From NCBI GenBank assembly GCA_029239165.1, contig JAQZBG010000002.1, positions 1 to 64,000 on the forward strand: 64,000 bases of DNA. The letters run 5' to 3'. Position 1 is the stretch's first letter. Each line of letters opens with the position of its first letter. The translations under genes and the position numbers were made by a program. The notes below the pieces were generated by a model. That model worked only from the letters and a program-made list of their open reading frames with translations, ran no database searches and had not been told where the DNA came from. Below, piece after piece: positions 7,443 to 14,449 of this stretch. Origin of the DNA: Microbacterium sp. (lineage in GTDB: Bacteria > Actinomycetota > Actinomycetes > Actinomycetales > Microbacteriaceae).

Positions 7443-8461
7443 CGGGGGTCGGTCATGGCGGCCATGAACTTGTCCGACGGCACGAGGGCCAGGTGGGCGT
7501 AGCGCTCCGTCACCCGGATGGAGCTGTGGCCCATGAGCTTACTGACCTCCTGGATTGTGAGCCCGGCCTGCAGCAGCCATGACGCGTACGTGTGGCGAAG
7601 GTCGTGCGGCCGGCCGCCGGTGTTGAGATCGTTCCACACATCCCGGCGCCAGTTCGATGAATTCGTGTGCGGGAAGACGAACGGGCCGCCCTCCTTCACG
7701 AAGGGCTTGATCTCGGCGACCACCCAGTCGGGGATCGGCACATCGCGGATCTTCCGGCTCTTCGGGTACTTCTTGACGACGCCGGTCGCCTGGTCGCGAA
7801 CGTGCGTCACGCGGATCATCCGGCGCTTCAGGTCCACCCGCTCGGGCGCGAGCCCGGCCATCTCACCCCAGCGCAGGCCGCAGCCGACGAGGAGTGCGAG
7901 CATGGCGCGGTCCCGCGGGCGGTCCTTGAGCTTCTTCATCATCTTCGCGACCTGCTTGCGCGTGAAGAATCGCATGATGTCCGTCTCCCCCGGCTCGAGG
8001 CCGAGGCGGAAGGTCGGGTTGGCGCGGATGATCTCAGCGTCGACGGCCGCCGACAGGGACATCGAGAAGACGCGCACGTTGCGGGTGACGCTGGACTCGG
8101 CGAGCCCCTTCTTCTGGAGCACCGTCACCCACTCCTTCACGGCGAATCGGGTGATGTCCACGAGGGGCACGTTCTCCCAGTGCGGCATGAGGTGGTTCTT
8201 CACCGCGGAGGCGTCGGCTCGCTTCGTCGACGGAGCCGGGTTGTGCGACGCCCACCAGGTCTCGTACCAGTCGCCCCACGTCCGCTTCCCGGAGGCCGGG
8301 TCGCGCCAGCCCGGCTTCGACGCCTCGTTCTCCGCGAGGGTCGCCTCGGCGATCGCGCGCTTCTCGTGCGGGAAGGTGCCGGCCGAGCGCGCCTTACCGT
8401 CCGGCCCGCGATACAGCGCGCGCCAGTTGCCAGAGGGGAGAGATTGCGTCCAAGCCACCAT
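7436..8461 (-). CDS. int: Tyrosine integrase
   Basis: This 341-residue site-specific recombinase catalyses integration at attP. It has an N-terminal arm-binding region (1 to about 65), a core-binding SAM-like domain (about 65-160) and a catalytic domain. Catalytic residues visible are R197 (GCGLRWGEM), a lysine in KSRKIRD (about 234-237), H286/R289 (HDLRH), H312 (LMGHSS) and the nucleophile Y321 (TERYAHL). The start ATG has no Shine-Dalgarno sequence and lies just downstream, in its own reading direction, of the palindromic operator. The gene is divergent from the excisionase-like gene. Confidence 0.96.
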   Translation of the reverse strand: MVAWTQSLPSGNWRALYRGPDGKARSAGTFPHEKRAIAEATLAENEASKPGWRDPASGKRTWGDWYETWWASHNPAPSTKRADASAVKNHLMPHWENVPLVDITRFAVKEWVTVLQKKGLAESSVTRNVRVFSMSLSAAVDAEIIRANPTFRLGLEPGETDIMRFFTRKQVAKMMKKLKDRPRDRAMLALLVGCGLRWGEMAGLAPERVDLKRRMIRVTHVRDQATGVVKKYPKSRKIRDVPIPDWVVAEIKPFVKEGGPFVFPHTNSSNWRRDVWNDLNTGGRPHDLRHTYASWLLQAGLTIQEVSKLMGHSSIRVTERYAHLALVPSDKFMAAMTDPRV

Positions 8462-8489
8462 TGCACCGTAGCATTTAGCTAGCTAATGT
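8461..8489 (+). promoter_or_regulatory. Rightward promoter with embedded operator (excisionase operon)
   Basis: TTGCAC (8461-8466), 17 bases, TAATGT (8484-8489) is a good sigma-70-type promoter reading toward the excisionase-like gene. TTTAGCTAGCTAA (8474-8486), the repeated palindromic element, fills the spacer and enters the -10. A bound repressor would block polymerase directly. The same site is upstream of the divergent integrase. Confidence 0.75.
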
Positions 8490-8520
8490 TGAAGATCCGA
8501 GACTTAAGAGAGGGGACACC

Positions 8521-8724
8521 ATGAGGTTTCTGACGATGGATGAGCTGGTGAAGGAGTCGGGCATCTCCCGCTTCACGCTCATGCCGGCGCTGCAGCGCGG
8601 CGATCTGCACGGCTTCCAGCGCGTGAAGCGCGGGACGTGGCGAGTTGACCGCCCGTGCTTCGACGCCTGGATGGCCGGCGAGAAGTGCGAGCACCAGACC
8701 GCGAAGAAGGGGAAGGCCGCGTGA
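8521..8724 (+). CDS. Excisionase-like helix-turn-helix protein
   Basis: The 67-residue basic protein has a single winged-helix/MerR-type HTH spanning most of its length (LVKESGISRFTLMPAL, then FQRVKRGTWRVDRPCFDAW). This is the pattern of helix-turn-helix_17 excisionases that bend att DNA and direct the integrase to excise. It is first in a rightward operon divergent from int, the classic position, and has GAGAGGG upstream. A regulatory role instead of, or besides, excision is possible. Confidence 0.75.
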   Translation: MRFLTMDELVKESGISRFTLMPALQRGDLHGFQRVKRGTWRVDRPCFDAWMAGEKCEHQTAKKGKAA

Positions 8725-9449
8725 AGTTCCTGGATCTGTTCTGCTGCCAGGGCGGCGCATCCACCGGGTACACGCGAGCCGGGTTCACCGTCTACGGCGT
8801 CGACATCGACCCGCAGCCGCACTACCCGTTCCCCTTCCACCAGGGCGACGCGTTGGATGTGATGCGACGACTGATCGCTGGCGAGGCGATTCCCTTCACG
8901 CACCCAAGCGGCCTGGTGGAGCTCCTGTGGCTGCACGACTTCGTCGCCGCAGGAGCCAGCCCGCCCTGCCAGGGGTACACGGCCCTGAAGGCCGTCCACG
9001 GCAACGAGTGGCCGCTGCTCATCGAACCGACCCGCGACCTGCTCGACGAAATGGGCATCCCGTACGTCATCGAGAACGTGCAGGGCTCGCCCCTGCGCCG
9101 TGACATGACTCTCTGCGGGCTGATGTTCGGCCTGCGCGTCTTCCGACACCGTTACTTCGAGCTGGGCGGCTGGGCGGCCGCCGCACCCGCGCACCCTTCT
9201 CACAAGGGCCACCGAGTCTCGGGGTGGCGGCACGGTGTCCGTTACGAGGGCGACATGGTCGCGGTCTACGGCGAAGGCGGCGGCAAGGGGTCAGTAGCCG
9301 ACTGGCAAGCCGCGATGGGTATCGACTGGACCAGCGACCGGCACGGCATCGCTGAGGCCATCCCACCTGCCTACACCGAGCACATCGGTCTGCAGTTGCT
9401 CGAGCACCTCGCCCCGACGCGGGCGGTCGATGTGGCGGTGGCCGCGTGA
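8721..9449 (+). CDS. DNA (cytosine-5) methyltransferase
   Basis: This 242-residue protein should transfer a methyl group from S-adenosylmethionine to cytosine. Motif I is FLDLFCCQGGASTGY (3-17), the catalytic loop is PPCQGYT (C83) and motif VI is VIENVQGSP (117-124). A C-terminal AYTEHIGLQLLEHL fits motif X. It is shorter than typical C5 enzymes, so the target-recognition region is small. The GTG start overlaps the excisionase-like stop (GTGA). No restriction enzyme is nearby, so protection of phage or prophage DNA is more likely than a restriction system. Confidence 0.88.
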   Translation: MKFLDLFCCQGGASTGYTRAGFTVYGVDIDPQPHYPFPFHQGDALDVMRRLIAGEAIPFTHPSGLVELLWLHDFVAAGASPPCQGYTALKAVHGNEWPLLIEPTRDLLDEMGIPYVIENVQGSPLRRDMTLCGLMFGLRVFRHRYFELGGWAAAAPAHPSHKGHRVSGWRHGVRYEGDMVAVYGEGGGKGSVADWQAAMGIDWTSDRHGIAEAIPPAYTEHIGLQLLEHLAPTRAVDVAVAA

Positions 9450-9958
9450 GTGCGCTCAGCGACGCCCAGGCAGCGCTCAAGGCGTACGACGATGTCCCGG
9501 GCAAGGGAGTGGACCGTTCGGGGTGGACCCGGGACGATCGCGACTTCGCGCGCGAGCAGCAGCGCGCCCACTTCATCCGCACGGCGCCACGGGTGGTCGA
9601 CACCCTCCGTGCTCTGCTGTCGGCGACCACCGAGCCGCCCACCGCCGACGCGACGATCGTTGATTGCGTGGCTCAGGCCATGTGTTCAGTCGAGGCGCGA
9701 TCGAAGGGGGCAACGCTCGAAGAGGTGCAGACCGGGATCCAGCGGTGGACCCGGCACCGGTACGAGGCTGAGCGCATGGTCGAAGAGCTTCGCGACTATG
9801 GGCTCGAGGTCCGGCGCCCGTCCCCACCCACCGACGCCGAAGTGAACGCCGTCGCGCTCGAGCTCTGGGGAGTATCGGCCCCGTACGACCGGGAGAAGCT
9901 ACGCGCGGCACTCGAAGCTGGGCGACAGGCTGCCGCTCAGGTTGGGGGTGCGGCATGA
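9446..9958 (+). CDS. Unknown 170-residue protein of the lysogeny operon
   Basis: The GTG start overlaps the methyltransferase stop. The sequence is soluble, mostly helical and rich in Arg/Glu. The C-terminus reads TDAEVNAVALELWGV followed by an alanine-rich helix. No enzyme motif is recognised. Position in the operon headed by the excisionase-like gene suggests expression when the prophage is induced. Confidence 0.75.
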   Translation: MSALSDAQAALKAYDDVPGKGVDRSGWTRDDRDFAREQQRAHFIRTAPRVVDTLRALLSATTEPPTADATIVDCVAQAMCSVEARSKGATLEEVQTGIQRWTRHRYEAERMVEELRDYGLEVRRPSPPTDAEVNAVALELWGVSAPYDREKLRAALEAGRQAAAQVGGAA

Positions 9959-10197
9959 GCGACACCACCTACGCGCATGCCCTGCTCGAGCTTCGCGCTG
10001 TTGCTGTGGGGAGTGTGGTCCTCGACGGCGACGGCGACGCCTGGCAGCTCGGGCCACGCGGGTGGTCGAGCGTCGTGCACGGGGTCAACACGGCGGACAT
10101 GGACGCGTCGTCGGTCGCGATCCTGACGCCGATCACGGTCATCCACCGGGCCCCCGCGCCGCCCGATCCAGACCACACGAACGGAGATAGCGAATGA
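9955..10197 (+). CDS. Unknown 80-residue protein
   Basis: ATGA overlap with the preceding gene. Predicted small beta-rich domain (VGSVVLDGDGDAWQLG, ILTPITVIH) followed by an acidic tail. A short phage protein of this type could be a regulator or accessory factor, but no family is recognised. Confidence 0.65.
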   Translation: MSDTTYAHALLELRAVAVGSVVLDGDGDAWQLGPRGWSSVVHGVNTADMDASSVAILTPITVIHRAPAPPDPDHTNGDSE

Positions 10198-10448
10198 AGC
10201 TGACCGAACTGCAGCTGGAGGTGCTCGACCAGGTCGGCACCCGATGGCTCCGACCGATGGACATGGGCGCGCGCGATGGATCGCATCACAGCGCCGTGCT
10301 CGCTGCCCTGGTCCGGAAGGGGCTCGTTGAACGCACGCAACGCGGAGGGTTGGCCTATGCGCGCGGGTCCTACGTCTACCGCATCACCACGCAGGGTCTC
10401 GCGACGCGCGCGAACGCCCCCCGACTGACCGCGGAGCAGAACCGATGA
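10194..10448 (+). CDS. Small winged-helix DNA-binding protein (probable)
   Basis: The 84-residue protein follows the winged-helix plan: helices in LTELQLEVLDQVGTRW, a recognition helix in HHSAVLAALVRKGLV, and a beta wing RGGLAYARGSYVYRIT. This resembles MarR/ArsR-type minimal DNA-binding domains. It overlaps its neighbours by four bases on both sides. It is one candidate for a regulator of the lysogeny operon. Confidence 0.6.
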   Translation: MKLTELQLEVLDQVGTRWLRPMDMGARDGSHHSAVLAALVRKGLVERTQRGGLAYARGSYVYRITTQGLATRANAPRLTAEQNR

Positions 10449-10681
10449 CGAAGGCGATGGTGGTGCTCAAGACGACTCTGCTGCTGACACTCCTCGCCGC
10501 GGCCGCGTGGATAGTCATCTCGGCGACGAGCTACAACACGAGCCGCGGTGATCTGTGTGAAGAGCAGGGGTTGGCCTTCGGCAGCGAGTACATGGGTGAG
10601 TACGGCTGCGTGGAGTTGCATCCGTTCGAGGAGTTCGAGCAGCCATCCTCCGGTTCGACCGATACGGATGGTGCCTCGTGA
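10445..10681 (+). CDS. Small membrane protein
   Basis: Of 78 residues, about 8-27 form one N-terminal transmembrane segment (LKTTLLLTLLAAAAWIVISA). A polar part with two cysteines follows and ends in a Ser/Asp-rich tail, probably outside the membrane. Such single-span proteins in lysogeny operons sometimes alter the host envelope; that role is only inferred. Confidence 0.7.
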   Translation: MTKAMVVLKTTLLLTLLAAAAWIVISATSYNTSRGDLCEEQGLAFGSEYMGEYGCVELHPFEEFEQPSSGSTDTDGAS

Positions 10682-10917
10682 GCCGGCAGTGGGCAGTGAT
10701 CGTGCGGCCTGATGCTACGCACGTTGCCCGTGCGCTCGGCCCCATCGCCACCAAGGAGCGCGCGGATCGAGTAGTCGAGCGCATCGTGGCGTGGGAGGAG
10801 CGTGAGGAGGCGAACGACCGCTACGGGCTGACCTGGCTCCCGCAGGCCGTCGAGCTAGAGAGTGTCGCTGCGTTCATGCGCGAGCTGGACGCCAGCTCGA
10901 CCGGACGGGAGGAGTGA
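10678..10917 (+). CDS. Unknown 79-residue protein
   Basis: GTG start in a GTGA overlap. It is a compact alpha/beta protein (QWAVIVRPDATH, then ATKERADRVVERIVAWEERE) with a strand-helix pattern seen in many small phage proteins. No motif is recognised. Confidence 0.65.
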   Translation: MSRQWAVIVRPDATHVARALGPIATKERADRVVERIVAWEEREEANDRYGLTWLPQAVELESVAAFMRELDASSTGREE

Positions 10918-11036
10918 TGACCTGGGTCATCTGGCCTCGAGTCGGGCAGGCAGTCTCGATCGTCTACAGCTTCGGGCGGGTGGCGCTGTCGTCGTGCGAG
11001 CTGAACTGGCGCATGGAATGGGAGGACTCCCGATGA
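10917..11036 (+). CDS. Unknown 39-residue protein
   Basis: The ATG shares its A with the previous stop (TGATG), with GGAGG just upstream. The peptide is rich in tryptophan (three) and ends WEDSR. Its stop overlaps the next ATG. Its reality rests on the unbroken chain of overlapping starts and stops. Confidence 0.5.
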   Translation: MTWVIWPRVGQAVSIVYSFGRVALSSCELNWRMEWEDSR

Positions 11037-11158
11037 GCCTCTTGACCTGGTTCTGCCCGGACTGCGGCTACCTGCGTGCACAGATCCACGTCTGCGCTCG
11101 GTACGTGTCCAGCACATCCACGGCGCCCACCGACCCGGACGGACGGCGCGGCCGATGA
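11033..11158 (+). CDS. Small zinc-ribbon-like protein
   Basis: A 41-residue protein with FCPDCGYLR (CxxC knuckle) and a second possible ligand pair in IHVCARY. The arrangement is like half a zinc ribbon. It is flanked by ATGA overlaps. It may bind nucleic acid or protein, but the second knuckle is incomplete. Confidence 0.55.
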   Translation: MSLLTWFCPDCGYLRAQIHVCARYVSSTSTAPTDPDGRRGR

Positions 11159-11385
11159 CTGACTGGTGCGCCCTTCATCGAATGCAACACGCGGGCGACT
11201 GGGAGAAGGAGTGCGCCGAGCGCCAGGCGAGCGAAGGTCCCGCCGAGCAGCTCGCTCGCGCGCACTATCAGCGCTCCGCCGTATACCGGGAACGGACGCC
11301 GTGGGATGAGCTGCCCCTCGCATACCGGCTCAACCGGATCTTGGAGATGCGCGACGCGCTTCGCGACAGCGCCCGTGGCAGCTAG
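11155..11385 (+). CDS. Unknown 76-residue protein, last gene of the lysogeny operon
   Basis: Overlaps the previous gene by ATGA. It contains WCALHRMQHAGDWEKEC, with C and H residues that could bind metal, then charged helices. The stop is followed at once by an operator-like palindrome and the promoter of the tail genes. Confidence 0.65.
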   Translation: MTDWCALHRMQHAGDWEKECAERQASEGPAEQLARAHYQRSAVYRERTPWDELPLAYRLNRILEMRDALRDSARGS

Positions 11386-11421
11386 CTAATCCCGGACGGA
11401 GCGCCCCTAGACTGCGCGGAC
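11380..11421 (+). promoter_or_regulatory. Operator-like site fused to a late leaderless promoter
   Basis: AGCTAGCTAAT (11380-11390) lies where the other late promoters carry ACCCC. TAGACT follows at 11408-11413, with eight bases to the ATG at 11422. This is the only late promoter whose upstream block is replaced by the repeated palindrome, so it may be repressed in lysogens even though it drives structural genes. Confidence 0.7.
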
Positions 11422-11871
11422 ATGGCGCTCCGTCCGATCCCCCGAGACACCGACTGGCCCGAGGAGATCCTCGAGCTGGCCCGGGAGGAGTTCTGGGCGA
11501 CCATCGACGTGATCGACCCCAGCACCGAGAAGGTCGGCAAGTACGACCCGAAGACCGACTCCCGCCCCATCATCACTCCCGCCGCCGTTGTCATCGAACA
11601 CCGGGCCGCGCGCGTGCAGCACATCCGTTCCGGCCTTGACCAGGGCGGCTCCTTCGAGTGGGGCCAGAAGCGCCCGTACCGCGTGCAGTACGAGCCGCGC
11701 CCCGACGACCCCCTCATCACGAAGGGCATGGTTGTCCGCGTGCGGACCACCCGCCGCAACCCCGTCATCCTGCGCTACGCCTTCCAGGTCACCGGCGCAC
11801 CCGGCTCCGACCACGCAGCCGTCGGCCTGATCGACACCGTCTCCGAGTACGGGGTGATCGGTGATGAATGA
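11422..11871 (+). CDS. Head-tail connector (probable head closure or adaptor)
   Basis: This 149-residue protein has no ribosome-binding site and starts at a leaderless promoter. The C-terminal two thirds are beta-rich with GMVVRVRTTRRNPVILRY and FQVTGAPG, resembling the small beta-barrel of head-closure proteins (DUF6093-like). It is first of three genes that in siphoviruses give head closure, HK97 gp10-like neck and tail terminator. Confidence 0.65.
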   Translation: MALRPIPRDTDWPEEILELAREEFWATIDVIDPSTEKVGKYDPKTDSRPIITPAAVVIEHRAARVQHIRSGLDQGGSFEWGQKRPYRVQYEPRPDDPLITKGMVVRVRTTRRNPVILRYAFQVTGAPGSDHAAVGLIDTVSEYGVIGDE

Positions 11872-12289
11872 GCCGTTCGCCGATGTCGAGATGCTCATCG
11901 AGGGCTGGCGCGACGGCGTCTACCGCGATGCACTGCAGGCCATGGAGGACACCGCTGACGACGGCGCCGAGCGTGTCCGCGAGATCATCCACCTGTCGAC
12001 GACCGACTGGGGCTACGCGCGCACCCAGGGCGTCGGCGGCGAGCCCCGCCCCTACCCCGGCCGCATCGAGAGCGGCGAGATGCTGAACGACGTGGACAGC
12101 CGCGTCGAAGAGCTCGGCGACGGCGTCATCGAGGCGAAGTGGGGCTGGGCGGACCCCGAGGACTACTACTACATCCAGGAGCACGGCTTCGACGCCTTCG
12201 AGACGAAGATCGCGCCCATGCACTCCCTCGCCACCTCCCTCGATGAAGCGGAGATCGCACTGCAGGAACGCCTCGGGGAGATCTCGTGA
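11864..12289 (+). CDS. HK97 gp10-like neck/connector protein
   Basis: The protein has 141 residues and overlaps the gene before by eight bases. The pattern LIEGWRDGVYRDAL, VREIIHLSTTDWG and RIESGEMLNDV, then the C-terminal helix LATSLDEAEIALQERL, matches the HK97-gp10 tail-completion family at the level of arrangement. The order between head closure and tail terminator supports it. Confidence 0.7.
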   Translation: MNEPFADVEMLIEGWRDGVYRDALQAMEDTADDGAERVREIIHLSTTDWGYARTQGVGGEPRPYPGRIESGEMLNDVDSRVEELGDGVIEAKWGWADPEDYYYIQEHGFDAFETKIAPMHSLATSLDEAEIALQERLGEIS

Positions 12290-12744
12290 CCTTCATCGAC
12301 GGCCCCACCGACGCGACCGGCCTCACCGAGCGCGCGAACATCGAGGATCGCCTCTCTGAGCTGGCCGGCGGCCGCATCTGGAAGACCCAGGTGCCGGACG
12401 ATGTGGACCTGGCGCGCGAGACTGACGGCGGCGTCCTGCCGTACATCATCATGCGCTTCGCGAACCCGCTCTCCATCGCGGGCGGCCGCAGCATCGCGTC
12501 TGGTGAGCAGCAACAGCCGCAGCAGATGACCTTCACCGTGTCCGTGATCGGGGGCGACGCCGACTCGGTCGAGTCGACCATGGCGGCCGTGAACCGCCTC
12601 CTCGTCGACTTCCACCCCTCGGACTCCGCGAACAGGATCCGCTCCCGCGGCGGGTTCGCGTACCCGAACGGCGACACGTCGTCGAAGCCCACTCGCTACC
12701 AGGAGGCGGGCTTCTACCGGTTCACCTGGAACCCGGCGGAGTAG
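12286..12744 (+). CDS. Tail terminator protein
   Basis: The 152-residue protein has a GTGA-overlapping start. The order (helical N-terminus, strand YIIMRFANPL, strand MTFTVSVIGGDAD, helix SVESTMAAVNRLLVDF, and final strand FYRFTWNPAE) follows the tail-terminator fold that caps the tube and joins it to the head. The next genes encode tube proteins, as expected. Confidence 0.75.
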   Translation: MTFIDGPTDATGLTERANIEDRLSELAGGRIWKTQVPDDVDLARETDGGVLPYIIMRFANPLSIAGGRSIASGEQQQPQQMTFTVSVIGGDADSVESTMAAVNRLLVDFHPSDSANRIRSRGGFAYPNGDTSSKPTRYQEAGFYRFTWNPAE

Positions 12745-12785
12745 ACCCCCTCGGTCGCCTCCGAACCGACCTTAGACTCCGCCGC
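12745..12785 (+). promoter_or_regulatory. Late leaderless promoter before the 73-residue gene
   Basis: ACCCCCTC (12745-12752), 20 bases, TAGACT (12773-12778), seven bases, ATG at 12786. It begins within the stop region of the tail terminator gene. It shares the fixed geometry of the family. Confidence 0.8.
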
Positions 12786-13007
12786 ATGTCACAGACCAGG
12801 TCCTTCCGGGACACCCTGACCGGCGCCACAGCCGACATGCATCCCCGCGTCGCCGCCGTGTTCCCGAACCTCGTCGAGGTGCCGGAGGGCACGAAGCCCC
12901 TGGCGTACACCCCCATTCCCCAGGACGCGATCAAGGCCCTCACCACGGGCCGCGAGAAGTCCGCCGCCACCGATCTCACCGAGGACGAGGACTCCGCCCA
13001 TGAGTAA
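12786..13007 (+). CDS. Unknown 73-residue protein
   Basis: Leaderless start seven bases after TAGACT. The product has a short hydrophobic middle (RVAAVFPNLVEV) and an acidic end (LTEDEDSAHE). It overlaps the next gene by eight bases. Position between tail terminator and tail tube suggests a minor tail or chaperone role; no family recognised. Confidence 0.7.
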   Translation: MSQTRSFRDTLTGATADMHPRVAAVFPNLVEVPEGTKPLAYTPIPQDAIKALTTGREKSAATDLTEDEDSAHE

Positions 13008-13581
13008 GACCCGCATCGGCTACGAGCTGCTCATGCTCGTGCCGGCCGTAGAAGTGAATGGCGTGCCGTGGATCGTCACGCCGACCGGCCTCGTGAACTA
13101 CGAGACGCCGACCGTCGCAGCGCTCAACGTCTGGCACGGCATCACCAAGCCGAGCGACACGTACGCCTCCCAGGGCGGCAACATCTCGTGCGCCGTGCTC
13201 GACGACCTGAACCTGGGTCTCACCGACTCGGAGACCGACGACACGAAGACGATCTGCTCGAAGGGCAACAGCGCCGCGCTGACGCTCTACAACTACGACG
13301 CCGAGCTGAACTTCAAGCGCGACAAGGACATCACGGCCGACTCCCTCTGGAACCTCGCCCGCGACCTGACCCGCGCGCCCGACCTGTCGTACTTCATCGT
13401 GCACCGCGTGCGTGGCGAGAAGGACTCCACGGAGCCCCTCGCGATCGGCGACGAGATCGACCTGTACTACGTCCACACCGACTTCCCCGTTCCCGGCTAC
13501 AGCGACGACGACCCGATCCAGACCCAGTCTGCGTTCATCCCCAAGGGCATCGTCAACGTCGGCTACGATCTCGCGGCCTGA
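13000..13581 (+). CDS. Tail tube protein candidate 1
   Basis: The 193-residue, beta-rich protein contains GNISCAVLDDLNLGL, a long DYDAELNFKRD-type loop, a helix LWNLARDLTRAPDLSYF and strand IDLYYVHTDFPV. This order suits a tail-tube fold. It is directly followed by a second, larger tube-like protein, so one may be the main tube subunit and the other a specialised or decorated form. A ribosome-binding-like GAGGAC precedes the ATG. Confidence 0.65.
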   Translation: MSKTRIGYELLMLVPAVEVNGVPWIVTPTGLVNYETPTVAALNVWHGITKPSDTYASQGGNISCAVLDDLNLGLTDSETDDTKTICSKGNSAALTLYNYDAELNFKRDKDITADSLWNLARDLTRAPDLSYFIVHRVRGEKDSTEPLAIGDEIDLYYVHTDFPVPGYSDDDPIQTQSAFIPKGIVNVGYDLAA

Positions 13582-13593
13582 TAGGAGACCGAC

Positions 13594-14373
13594 ATGGCAA
13601 ACACCGAAGTGAGCACGACGGGTAACGTCGCGATCCTCGCCGGCCCCGACACGGCCATCCCGTCCGCGAACTGGAGCTCCGGCCCCACCTTCGCCCAGAT
13701 CTCCGCCCTGCTGAACGTCTCCGCCGGCGTCAAGATCGACGGCACCGACTTCAACGTCGAGGCCTCCGAGCAGGTGGACGACCGCTCCTTCGCGGACCAG
13801 GCCGGCTCCCAGAGCCGCGGCCCGATCCAGGCGAGCGGCAGCATCGAGGTCTACACGCCCGGCAAGGGCGACACGACCAGCCCGCACGCGAAGGCGTACG
13901 ACGCGTTCGGCACCCCGCGCACCAAGCTGGTCGTCGGCCAGCGGTTCGCGAAGGCGCAGGGCGGCCCCGTCGCCGCCGGCGACGAGGTGAACCTCTTCCG
14001 GGTCCAGACCGACGCTCGCGCCCACAACCGCAACGACAGCTCGCGCACGCTGGGTGTCGGCCTGGTGTTCCAGGACAACGCGCTCATCAACTACATCGTG
14101 CCCGCCGCAGCCCCGACGATCCCCACCGTCGCCGTGCAGGGCGGCGTCAGCCTGACCACGCTCACCCCGACCAAGGTCGCGATGCTGAAGGTGACCTACC
14201 ACGGTCGCAACATCACCGCAGGCGCCACGTACACGTCCAGCAACGAGGCCGTCTTCACGGTCACGAAGTCGGGCATCATCATCGCCGTCGGTGTGGGCAC
14301 CGCGACGCTCAAGGTCTCGTACCCGGGCGCCGGCACCATCGTCGACCAGACCATCACCGTCGTCGCGGCGTAA
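13594..14373 (+). CDS. Major tail protein with C-terminal Ig-like domain
   Basis: Residues 1 to about 170 form a tube-like beta domain (VSAGVKIDGTDFNVEASEQ, RTLGVGLVFQDNALINYIV). Residues about 175-259 form a BIG_2/Ig-like domain (VAVQGGVSLTTLTP, TYTSSNEAVFTVTKSG, LKVSYPGAGTIVDQTITVV), which in many siphoviruses decorates the tail surface. It starts after TAGGAGACC and is followed by a tetraloop hairpin, consistent with a strongly expressed gene whose message ends there. Confidence 0.8.
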   Translation: MANTEVSTTGNVAILAGPDTAIPSANWSSGPTFAQISALLNVSAGVKIDGTDFNVEASEQVDDRSFADQAGSQSRGPIQASGSIEVYTPGKGDTTSPHAKAYDAFGTPRTKLVVGQRFAKAQGGPVAAGDEVNLFRVQTDARAHNRNDSSRTLGVGLVFQDNALINYIVPAAAPTIPTVAVQGGVSLTTLTPTKVAMLKVTYHGRNITAGATYTSSNEAVFTVTKSGIIIAVGVGTATLKVSYPGAGTIVDQTITVVAA

Positions 14374-14387
14374 GCCCGACACAGGGC

Positions 14388-14407
14388 GAGGGGGCTTCGG
14401 CCCCCTC
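14388..14407 (+). terminator. Tetraloop hairpin after the major tail gene
   Basis: An eight-base-pair stem GAGGGGGC/GCCCCCTC (14388-14395 with 14400-14407) closes a TTCG tetraloop. A weak T stretch (TGCATTTG) follows. It likely attenuates transcription between the abundant tail protein and the chaperones. Confidence 0.7.
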
Positions 14408-14414
14408 CCCTGCA

Positions 14415-14427
14415 TTTGCTAGCTAAT
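14415..14427. promoter_or_regulatory. Operator-like palindrome after the tail hairpin
   Basis: TTTGCTAGCTAAT stands eight bases after the hairpin and 22 bases before the chaperone ATG. This repeats the hairpin/palindrome pairing seen after the capsid gene, in the opposite order. Confidence 0.6.
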
Positions 14428-14449
14428 CCCCTAGAGAGAGGGCCGCTCC

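Noticed and set aside
12976-14415. Minus-strand open frame opposite the tail-tube genes
   Set aside because: Antisense shadow with biased composition; the plus strand has coherent tail genes.
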